A stretch of 64,000 bases of DNA. It comes from Lithobates sylvaticus. Lineage: Eukaryota; Chordata; Amphibia; Anura; Ranidae. Made by a program: the position numbers and the translations under genes. The DNA lies in the NCBI GenBank assembly GCA_028564925.1, contig CM053029.1, positions 609,063,486 through 609,127,485 of the forward strand, given 5' to 3'. The notes beneath the pieces were generated by a model. It saw only the letters and a program-made list of their open reading frames with translations, was not told the DNA's origin and made no database searches. This document shows positions 33,411 through 45,300 of the stretch, one piece after another (position 1 is the first letter of the stretch; each line of letters starts with the position of its first letter).

Positions 33411-36289
33411 CTGGAATAAACAGGTGACAAAAGATAAGTCAGGCTTCAGATCAATTCACACGTTCTATGGTTAGGACCTGGTTTTTGACTTCCTCGATGG
33501 CCTTCAAAATCCTGGCCATAAAGAGAAGGCGTTCACCCCCTGTTGAGGTCTTTCAAAACTAAAGGACTTCACAAGCCTTCACAAGACTTCACAAGAAAAA
33601 ATCCAGGCAGTCTGCCAAGTTTTTAAAATGAAACATTGTAACTAAGTCTTCCTTCTTAGATCAAAGGGATAAACTTCTGTGTGTAAAGAAAAAATCCAGG
33701 CAGTCTGCCAAGTTTTTAAAGTGAAACATTGTAACTAAGTCTTCCTTCTTAGATCAAAGGGCTAAACTTCTGTGTGTAAAGACAAAATCCAGGCAGTCTG
33801 CCAAGTTTTTAAAGTAAAACATTGTAACTAAGTCTTCCTTCTTAGATCAAAGGGATAAACTTCTGTGTGTAAAGACAAAATCCAGGCAGTCTGCCAAGTT
33901 TTTAAACAACATGTACCGTATATAGTCGAGAATAAGCCGACCCGAATATAAGCCGAGGCACCTAATTTTACCACAAAAAACTGGGAAAACGTATTGACTC
34001 GAGTAAAAGCCTAGGGTGAGAAATGTGCAGCTACTGTAAGTGGAAAAGAGGGTCAACAATGCCCATTTGCAGCCTCACTGTGCTTATTTGCAGCCATAGG
34101 TTCCCCGAACTTCAAACTTGGTAGTTAATATTTCCTAGATGCCCCCTAGCTGCAGCCAAAATTTGGGGTCTCTGGACTAGAGGTTGACCGATATGGGTTT
34201 TTCTCTGGTCGATGCTAGAAATCGTGGCGGCTGATGGCCGATATATGATGCCGATTTTTTTGGGCCGATTTTTTTTTTTCCCTTCATCTCATAAAATCTA
34301 ACAGTTAGACACCTTTTACACTGGGGCGTTTTTCAGGCGCTTTTGGGCTAAAAATAGCACCTGAAAAGTGCCTGCAAAACGGCTCCCCTGGCTTTCACAC
34401 CGAGGCGATGCGCTGGCAGGACGTTAAAAAAAGTCCTGCAAGCAGCATCTTTGGAACGTTGTACACCGCTCCTACGCCACTCCTGCCCATTGAAATGAAT
34501 GGGCACCGCTGCCGAAGCGCCTGCAATGCGATTTGGCAGCTGCGCTTCACGGGCGCATTTAACCCCTTCCTCGGCCGCTAGCTGGGTTATAAGTGACCCG
34601 CTAGCAGCAGAATAGCGCAGCTAAAATGACGGTAAAGCACAGCTAAAACTAGCTCCAGTGTGTAAGCATTGGTTTGCGCAAAAGTTATAACGTTTACAAA
34701 ATAGGGGATAGTTTTATAGCATTTTTATTAATATTTTTTTTTTACTAGTAATGGCGGCGATCAGCGATTTTTATTGTGACTGCGACATTATGGCGGACAC
34801 ATCGGACATTTTTGACACATTTTTGGGACCATTGTCATTTATACAGCAATCAGTGCTATTTAAATGCATTGATTCCGGTATAAATGACAGTGGTGGTGAA
34901 AGAGTTAACCACTAGGGGGAGGGGAGGGGTTATGGGCTGTGACGTGTGTGTTTTTTTACATTAGGGGGCGGGGCTGACGTCTGACGTCATTGATCGGCTT
35001 TCCCGATGACCGCGAACAGCCGATCAATGACAGGCAGAGTAGGAAGCGCGGGGAGAGGTTTGTTTACACAGACCTCTCCCCGTTCTTCAGCTCTGTGACC
35101 CGATCGCGGCACACACCAGCGGCAATCGGGTCCGCTGGTCCCGCGGCCGGGGTCACGGAGCTCCCGACCAGGTCGCGAGCGTGCCGCTGGCGGCGCGCGC
35201 GCGACCCACGGGCAGCCAATTAAAGGGCCACGTACAGGTACGTGATTTTGCCTGCCCGTGCCATTCTGCCGCAGTATATCTGCTTGAGGCGGTCGGGAAG
35301 CGGTTAAATACACAAACCGGTAATCAAAACTTTTGGACGAAAAAAAAAAAATGGGCTAACTTTACAGTTTTTTTAAAATTCGTGTAATTTTTTCCAAAAA
35401 AATCGCGTTTGAAAGACCGCTGCGCAAATACAGTGTGACATAAAATATTGGAAAAAACGCTATTTTATTCCATAGGGTCTCTTCTAAAAAATATATATAT
35501 ATATAATGTTTGGGGGTTCCAAGTGATTTTCTAGCAGAAAATACAGGATTTTTACTTGTAAGCAACAAGTGTCAGAAAAGAGTTCAGTTCATTGATAAGT
35601 GTAAACATTGTATCTCTTTGGTGTTTTCTTTGCAGAATGCCCAGAGAGGAGAGACAAGTCGCTCCACAGAAGACTTCAGGCAACTTGCATTGACTTCTAT
35701 TACAGGAGTCATTTGCAAGTCGCGGCTGAAGTTATAATCGGCCTTTTTTATCAGCACAATCGGCCGATGCCGATTAATTAAAAAACGCCAAATATCGGCC
35801 GATATATCGGTCGACCTCTACTCTGGACCCAAAGGGTCCTGAAATGACATTGCTGCAGATGGACACAGTTGACTGACTTTGGGGCCCTGTATCTTGGGGC
35901 CACTTGGTGCTAGGAACCCCAAATTTGGTTTGCAAACCCAGTGGCACTAACACTACAACATATCCATATAGATGGGGTTCCTATCACCAAGTGGCCCCGA
36001 GATACGGGGCCCCAAAGTCGGTTCGGAAAATGTCAAGCACTTTTCTGCAGCAGAGAATGACATTTTCCGACCCGACTTGGATATGTTGTAGTGTTGGTTC
36101 CTCTGGGTTTGCACACCAAATGTGGGGTTCCTAGCACTAAGTGGCCCCGAGATATGGGGCCCCAAAGTCGTGTCGGAAAATGTAATTCTCTGCTGCAGAA
36201 AAGTGCTTAACTCCAGTATAAGCCGAGGGGGGCATTTTCAGCACAAAAAAAATGTGCTGAAAAACTCGGCTTATACTCAAGTATATACA

Positions 36290-36328
<39 letters not shown>

Positions 36329-39300
36329 TTAGCAGCGACCCTAGAGAATAAAATGTCAATTGTTGCAGTTTTTTTTCATTTCACACTGTATTTGCGGTTT
36401 TTCAAAAGCAATTTTTTCTTTTGGAGACAATACACTTTAACCACTTAAGCCCCGGACCGTTTGGCTGGCCAAAGACCAGAGCGTTTTTTTCTTTTGCGAT
36501 TCGGCACTGCGTCGCTTTAACTGACAATTGCGCAGTCGTGCGACGTGGCTCCCAAACAAAATTGACGTCCTTTTTTCCCCACAAATAGAGCTTTCTTTTG
36601 GTGGTATTTGATCACCTCTGCCGTTTTTATTTTATGCGCTATAAACAAAAAAAAAGCGTCAATTTTGAAGAAAACGTCATTATTTTTAATTTTTTTGCTA
36701 TAATAAATATCCCCAAAAAATATATAAAAAAACATTTTTTTTTCCTCAGTTTAGGCTGATATGTATTCTTCTACATATTTTTGGTAAAACAAAAAAAAAA
36801 AATGGCAATAAGTGATTACTGATTGGTTTGCCCAAAAGTTATAGCGTTTACAAAATAGGGGATAGATTTATGGCATTTTTTGTTAATAATTTATTTTCTA
36901 TTAGTAATGGCGGCGATCAGCGATTTTTATCGTGCCTGCGACATTATGGCGGACACATCGGACACTTTTGATGTGATTTTGGGACCATTCACATTTATAC
37001 AGCGATCAGTGCAATTAAAAATGCACTGATTACTGTGTAAATGTGACTGGCAGTGAAGTGGTAAATCACTAGGTAGCGCTGTAGGGGTTACGTGTGTCCT
37101 AGGGAGTGTTTCTAACTCGGGGGGGAGGGGCTGTGTGTGACACAACACTGATCACCGCTCCTGATCACAGGGTGCTGTGATGAGTGTCCTGTCACTAGGC
37201 AGAACGGGGAAATGCTTGTTTACATCAGCATTTCCCTGCTCTTCCTCTGCGTGAGACGATTGCGGGTATCCCCACGGACATCGAGTCTGCGGGACCCGTG
37301 ATCACGCTCACGAAACTCCTGGCAGGCACGTGCCCGCGACCCGCCTCTTAACCACCTGAGATCCACGCTATAGTCGAATGATGGCTACAGCACGGATCTA
37401 ATTTGCCGGAACTACGTCTATTGACGTCGTCCCGTTCACGAGCGGTCTGCGCGCCCCCTGAAGGGCGCGCGCGGCGCGCTCTGTGATCAGCGAGTCTGTG
37501 CTACGTATTAGTGCTTCTGTCATCAGTGCCACGTATCAGTGCCACCTGTCATCAGTGCCACGTCAGTGTCACATGTCATTGTCCTGGTGCTCCAGGGCCT
37601 TCAAAAGTGTAATAGGGAGTCAACAAGTTAGATGTGTAATTTATGCTCCTAGAACACGTGATGGCGCTCCCTGCATGTTGGGCCTCTCTATGTGGCCAGG
37701 CTGTGGAAAAGTCCCACACATGTGGTATCGTAATACTCAGGAGGAGTAGCAGAATGTATTTTGGGGTGTTATTTTTGGTATACACATGCCATGTGAGAGA
37801 AATAACCTATCACAATGACAATTTTGTGGGAAAAAAAAAATCTTAATTTTGAAAAGAATTGTGGAAAAAAATGACAACATCAAAAAGCTCACCATGCCTC
37901 TTACTAAATACCTTGGAATGTCTACTTTCAAAAAAGGGGTCATTTGGGGGGTATTTGTACTTTCCTGGCTTGTTCGGGTCACAAGAAATGAGATCGGCCA
38001 CCAGTGCATCAGGTGTGATCAATTTTGTGATTCAATTTTGTTAGACTCTCTAACTTCCACAAAGACCAAATAATATCCACAAATTTGGGTTATTTTTACC
38101 AAAGATATGTAGCAGTATAAATTGTGGCCAAAATTTATGAACAAAAATTTATAATTTGCAAAATGTTATCACAGAAACAAAGAAAAATGCCTTTTTTAAC
38201 CGCTTCAGCACCGGGCCATCTTTTACCCTTCCTTACCAGAGCACTTTTTGCGATTCGGCACTGCGTCGCTTTAACTAACAATTGCGCGGTCGTGCGACGT
38301 AGCACCCAAACAAAATTGACGTCCTTTTTTTCCCACAAATAGAGCTTTCTTTTGGTGGTATTTGATCACCTCTGCGGTTTTTATTTTTTGCGCTATAAAC
38401 AAAAGAAGAGCAACAATTTTAAAAAAAAACACAATATTTTTTACTTTTTGCTATAATAAATATCCTATTTTTTTTTAAAAAAAAAACTATTTTTTTTCCT
38501 CAGTTTAGGCCGATACGTATTCTTCTACATATTTTTGGTAAAAAAAAAAAAAAATCGCAATAAGCGTATATTGATCGGTTTGCGCAAAAGTTATAGCGTC
38601 TACAAAATAGGGGATAGATTTATTGATTTTTTTTTTTTTTTTTTTTTTACTAGTAATGGCGGCGATCTGCGATTTTTTTTTCGTGACTGCGACATTGCGG
38701 CGGACACTTCGGACACTTTTGACACATTTTTGGAACCATTCACATTTACACAGCGATCGTTGCTATAAAATTGCAGTGATTACTGTGTAAATGTGACTGG
38801 CAGGGAAGGGGTTAACACTAGGGGCGCTGCAGGGGTTAATGTGTTCCCTAATAGAAGTGATTCTAACTGTGGGGGGAGGGGACTCGAGGGGAGGAGACCG
38901 ATCATGTGATCCTCCATACTGGGATCACATGATCGGTCTCCTCTCCGCTGACTGGACGTGGAGCTGTGTGTTTACACCCCATCATTACACACACAGCTCC
39001 ACGTACCCGCCCGGTCCCGTTGTTTTTAACGGGCAATCGCGGGTGCCCGGCGGACATCGCGGCCGCCGGGCACTCGCACCGGGTCCCGAGGCGGCCGGGA
39101 ATCCGAGGACGTCATATGACGCACATCCAGGATGGGAGATCCACCTTGTGGGCGTCATATGACGGCGGGCGGTGTTGAAGTGGTTCAAAAAAAAAATTGT
39201 CTTTTTTCATCAAATACCACCAAAAGAAAGTTCTATTTGTGGGGAAAAAAGGACAAAAAATTAATTTGGGTTCAGTGTTACATGACTGAGTAATTGTCAT

Positions 39301-42300
39301 TCAAAGTGTGAGAGCACCGAAAGCTGAAAATTGGTCTGGGCAGGACGGGGGTTTAAGTGCCCAGTGGGTAAGTGGTTAATAAAAAAGATTTTGTAAAAAC
39401 CAAAAAAAGTGTATTTTTTCCCCAAAAAACTGCGCTTGTAAGGCGGCTGTGCGAATACGGTGTGACATAAAGTAATGCAACGACCGCCATTTTATTCTCT
39501 AGGGCAGGGGAAAGGCAACCTCGGCCCCCCAGCTGTGGTGAAACTACAAGTCCCATGAGACATTGCAAGACCCCGACAATCACAGGCGTGACTCCCCGAG
39601 GCAGAGGCATGATGGGATTTGTAGTTTTCAAAACAGCTGGGGTGCCGAGGTTGCCTACTCCCTGCTCTATTTACCTAGAAAAAATGGTGATGTGTTCAAT
39701 ACATATTTTACCCGCTGGCCATGTTTGGTCTCGAGATGTTCAGAGATGAGCCCCCCCCCCCCCCAGTTAAGTTACCGTATATACTCGAGTATAAGCCGAG
39801 TTTCTCAGCACATTTTTTTGTGCTGAAAATGCCCCCCTCGGCTTATACTGGAGTCAAGCACTTTTCTGCAGCAGAGAATGACTTTTCCGACCGACTTTGG
39901 GGCCCCATATCTCGGGGACACTTGGTGCTAGGAACCCCTAATTTGGTGTGCAAACCCAGTGGAACTATCACTACAGCATATGCAAAGATGGGGTTCCTAG
40001 CACTAAGTGGCCCCGAGATACGGGGCCCCAAACTCGGTTCGGAAAATGTCATTCTCTGCTGCAGAAAAGTTCTTGACATTTTCCGAACTGATTTGGGGCC
40101 CCGTATCTCGGGACACTTGGTGCTAGGAACCCCAAATTTGGTATGCCAACCCAGTGGAACCAACACTACAACATATCCAATGAGATGGGGTTCCTAGCAC
40201 AAGTTCCTTAGCCCCAAAATCGGTCAACTGTGTCCATCTACAGCAATGTCATTTCGGGACCCTTTGGCTGCAGCTAGGGGGCATCTAGGAACCCTTAACT
40301 ACCAAGTTTGAAGTTCAGGGGACCTATGGCTGCAAATGGGCACAGTGAGGCTGCAAACGGGCACAGTGAGGCTGCAAATGGGCATTGTTGACCCTCTTTT
40401 CCACTTACAGAAGCTGCGCATTTCTCACCCTAGGCTTATACTCGAGTCAATAAGTTTTCCCAGTTGTTTGAGGTAAAATTAGGTGCCTCGGCTTATATTC
40501 GGGTCGGCTTATACTCGAGTATTATACGGTAATTACAAAAGATCTGATATTTAGCACTATCACAGAAGGAGAGTGGAATGTGAAGACGGTATCGTTACCG
40601 TTGGTGATGATCTGATCCACTCTGTACAGTAAAACATTTTGTAAAAGGACTTTGCCGGCAACTTGGCTGATTTCCATTTGCAGACGATATATCCGGTTTC
40701 ATTGGTTGTTTGAAGATTTTTTGTTCGCACACATTCATTGCTTGGGAAGTGCTCGATGACATTTACAATAGAGTATCGAGTTCTATGGAAGGCTCTGTGA
40801 CAAAATCTTCTCCTCCTTTCCTCGACCATTGTGAACCTACAAACCTCCCGGCTCCAAAGGAACACAAACCTCCCACACTATGACACGTACGAGGAGCCGA
40901 TATATTCCTGTCTGGAGTTAAAGCAGAACTGAACTCTCTCAATCTACATGAACTGTATTCAATACCTTTACGCTGCTAGCATTAGTGAATAGATAGGTTT
41001 ATTATATTTACTTGTCTTAACCACTTAACCACCGGGCACTTTTAAACCCCCTTCTCGCCCAGGCCAAATTTTCAGCTTTTATCGCTGTCGCACTTTGAAT
41101 GACAATTGCGCGGTCATGTAACACTGTGCCCAGATGACATTTTTACAATTTCTTTCACACAAATAGAACTTTCTTTTGGTGTATTTAATCACCACTGGGG
41201 GGGTATTTTTTGCTAAACGAAAAAAGACCGAACATTTCGAAAAAAAAGAAAAACAAACAAACAGTTTTTCTAAGTTTTGGTTATAAAATTTTGCAAATAA
41301 GTAATTTTTCTTCTTCACTAATGGGCACTGATAGGTTGCACTGATGAGGCTACACTGAGGGGCACTGATAAGGTTGCACTGATGGGCACTGATGAGGCTG
41401 CAATGATGGGCACTGATGAGGTTGCACTGATGGGCAGTAATGAGGTTGCACTGATGGGCACTGACAAGGTTGCACTAATGAGGCTGCACTGATAAGGTTG
41501 CACTGATGCGGTTGCATTGATGGGCACTGATGCGGTTGCATTGATGGGCACTGATGGGGGTTGCACTGATGGGCACTGAGGAGGCTGCACTGATGGGCAC
41601 TGAGGAGGCTACACTGATGGGCACTGAGGAGGCTACACTGATGGGCACTGAGGAGGCTACACTGATGGGCACTGAGGAGGCTACACTGATGGGCACTGAG
41701 GAGGCTACACTGAGGAGGCTACACTGATGGGCACTGAGGAGGCTACACTGATGGGCACTGATGAGGAGGCACTGTTGGGCACTGATGAGGAGGCACTGAT
41801 GAGGCTGCACTGATGGCCATTGATGAGGCTACACGGATGGGCACTGATGAGGCTACACTGATGGGCACTGATGAGGTTGCACTGATGGACACTGATGAGG
41901 CTGCACTGATGGGCACTGAAAAGGCTACACTGATGGGCACTGAAAAGGCTACACTGATGGGCACTGATGAGGCTGCACTGATGGGCAGCACCAGGGCCAC
42001 TGCTAAGGCAGCGCAGTCAGCCTTCCTGTATCAGGCACGGGCCCATGAGTTCAAAAGGGGGACTTATTGCTGACTCTTGTGGATCCCCCTGCAGCGCTGT
42101 CAGCTTCTCTTCTTTTTCCCTCCGGCTGCACTGCAGGGGGATCAGTTCTTGAATCTGCGCCCCGTTCCACTTGCTCCCATGACCCATGTGTCCCTCTGCC
42201 GCGCAGTGCTTCTGGCCTTCCTCCCTTCCTACCCCACCAGTGGGCGCTGTGGGCACACAGGGGGATTGATTTCAGGATGTAGAGCGGGAAGGATGGAGGA

Positions 42301-45300
42301 GCACAATATGCCGAAAACTTGAACTAAAATGATCTGCATGGTCAAGTTGCCAGAAAGAAGCCTTTACTGAGCCAATGCCACAAAAAAAGCCCAGTAAGGC
42401 GTGTCAAAGTGTTGTTGGGCATATTGTAACCGGGCTTTTTTTGTGGCATTGGAGCAGTAAAGGCTTCTTTCTGGCAACTCAACCATGCAGCTAATTTTTG
42501 TACTATCGTATTGTGCTCCTTAAAACAACCACACCATCTTTTTCAAGATCAGCCTGGTTACCTGTGGTGGTTTTCTTTGTATCCCGAACAATTCTTCTGG
42601 CAGTTGTGGCTGCAATATTTCTTATTCTATCTGACCTTGGCTTTCTATCAAGAAACCCCCTGAATTTTTCACTTCCTAATAAGTGATTGAACAGTACTGA
42701 CTGGCAAATTTAGGGCTTTGGTTAACTTTTTATGTCTTTTTCCATCTTTCTAAAGTTCCGCTACCCTGTTACGCAGGTCTTTCGACAGTTCTTTTTCTGC
42801 TCCCCGTGGCTCAGTATCTAGTCTGCTCAGTACATCCATGTGAGAGCTAACAAACTCATTGACTATCTATACACAGACACTAAATGCAATTTAAAAAGCC
42901 ACATATGTGGGAAATTAACCTTTAACCACTTCAGCCGCCCGGAGGATTTTACCCCCTTCCTTACCAGAGCACTTTTTGCAATTCAGCAATGCCTCGCTTT
43001 AACTGACAATTGCGCGGTCGTGCGACGTGGCACCCAAACAAAATTGACGTATTTTTTCCCCCCACAAATACAGCTTTCTTTTGGCGGTATTTGATCACCT
43101 GTGCGGTTTTTATTTTTTGCGCTATAAACAAAAGAATAGCGACAATTTTGAAAAAAACACATTATTTTTACTTTTTGCTATAATAAATATCCCATTTTTA
43201 AAAAAAAAAAAAATTCCTCAGTTTAGGCCGATACGTATTCTTCTACATAATTTTTGGTAAAAAAAAAAATCGCAATAAGCGATTATTGATTGGTTTGCGC
43301 AAAAGTTAAAGCGTCTACAAAATAGGGGATAGTTTTATGGAATTTTTTTTTATTTAATTTTATTACTAGTAATGGCGGTGACCTGCGATTTTTTTCGTGA
43401 CTGCGACATTGCGGTGGACACTTCGGACACTTTTGACACATTTTTGGGACCATTCACATTTACATAGCGATCAGTGCTATAAAATTGCACTGATTACTGT
43501 GTAAATGTGACTGGCAGGGAAGGGGTTAACACTAGGGGGCGCTGCAGGGGTTAATTATGTTCCCTGGGAGTGATTCTAACTGTGGGGGGGGGAGGGGACT
43601 CACAAGGGGAGGAGACCGATCAGTGTTCCTCTGTAAAGAGAACACACCATCGGTCTCCTCTCCTCTGACAGCACGTGGATCTGTGTGCCGGTGCTTGTGG
43701 CCGACGGTCGCGTTGACGGGCACGAGAGGCAGAACACGGAAGTGTGTGTGTAAACACACAATTCCCTGTTCTGTGAGGAGAGACAGATCGTGTGTTCCCA
43801 ATAGCTAGGAACAACGATCTGTTATTTCCTCTAGGTCAGTCCCCTCCCCCTACAGTTAGAAAACACACACAGGGAACACACTTAACCCCTTTATCCCCCC
43901 CCCCCCCCCTAGTGTTAACCCCTTCCTGCCAGTGAAATTTTTACAGTAATCAGTGCATTTTTTTTTTATAGCACTGATCGCTGTATAAATGACAATGGTC
44001 CCAAAAATGTGTCAAAAAGTGTCCGCCGCAATATCGCAGTCCCGATAAAAATCGCAGATCGCCACCATTACTAGTAAAAAAAAAAAAAAAATGCAATAAA
44101 TCTATCCCCTATTTTGTAGACGCTATAACTTTTGCGCAAACTATTCAATATACGCTTATTGCGATTTTTTTTACCAAAAATATGTAGAAGAGTACGTATC
44201 GGCCTAAACTGAGAAAAAATTTTTTTTTTTAAAAAAAAAATGCAATATTTATTATAGCAAAAAGTAAAAAATATTGTGTTTCTTTCAAAATTGTCGCTTT
44301 TTTTTGTTTATAGCGCAAAAAATAAAAACCGCAGAGGTGATCAAATGCCGCCAAAAGAAAGCTCTATTTGTGGGGGAAAAAAAGGACGTAAATTTTGTTT
44401 GGGTGCAGCGCCGCACGACCGCGCAATTGTCAGTTAAAGCGACGCAGTGCCGAATCGCAAAAAATGGCCCGGTCCTTCAGCAGCCAAATCTTCGGTGGCT
44501 GAAGTGGTTAAGCGGACTTATTGCTGCACATTACTGGAATATGAAAGGTTCATGTAGACGTTCACAGAAACATCTCGCTCACCCGTGGACAAAGCTTCCT
44601 CCCGGTGCTCCCTCTCCCCGGGCTGGCGGATGTTCCAGGATGTTACCGGCAAGTTGTGAATCTCCTCCACCGAGCTCAGCCTCACCATGTCCATGTGATG
44701 GCTGCCACGCTGGTACCGTGGAATGAAGCAGGCTTTGCCTTGCCTGAAGAGGTCGTGTAGGATGTCCCCGGTCTGGATCTCATCCGGCATGTTCAGGAAC
44801 ACAGCGATGCGCTGAGCGGCCCGGTAACGCTCGTGAGACAACAACTGCAAGGACATTCCATCATCAGAAAAGGCGAATAGGCGACACCCATAATATGACT
44901 TCATGCGGTGCAGAAACAAATACAGAAGAATCAATATTTTCTCTAGCCGGGATCTGGTGGTGACCGGCGTCTTGGCGTCTTGCTCCTTACTTTGCTCTTT
45001 GTACGCAGTTCAGCTCGGCTGCTCCAGCAATAGATTTTTTTAAGATGAAACTAAGTGACTATATACAAGATTTTAGTAATGAGAACGGAATCAGTATATC
45101 TGCTCTCCCCAGGACTCTGCATTCACTATATCTGGTCTCCCCAGGACTCTGCATTCACTATATCTGATCTCCCCAGGACTCTGCATTCACTATATCTGAT
45201 CTCCCCAGGACTCTGCATTCACTATATCTGATCTTCCCAGGACTCTGCATTCACTATATCTGCTCTCCCCAGGACCCTGCATTCACTATATCTGATCTCC

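Larger units (their letters stand above)
34178..35820. mobile_element. hAT element (TAGAGGTTGACCGATAT), exact 8-bp duplication
   Basis: TAGAGGTTGACCGATATGG and the inverse CCGATATATCGGTCGACCTCTA-type end bound a 1643-bp non-coding element. CTCTGGAC is duplicated exactly (34170-34177, 35821-35828) and the empty site CTCTGGACCCAAAGGG is seen in copies 1 and 2 of the host MITE. It contains fragments of a CACACTGGGGCG MITE and a TTAA MITE, so it is itself composite. Confidence 0.88.
33916..36290. mobile_element. CCGTATATACTCGAG MITE, copy 3, interrupted
   Basis: TA at 33914-33915, start CCGTATATAGTCGAG, right end CTCAAGTATATACAG near 36290 (tip decayed). A hAT element (34178-35820) has inserted at CTCTGGAC. 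A (CT)n tract follows at 36294-36320. Confidence 0.83.

Noticed and set aside
44518-44934. Full 138-codon frame as the MTHFS exon
   Set aside because: Its two ends run into intron past a consensus acceptor (44845) and donor (44582); only 44583-44844 matches the family.
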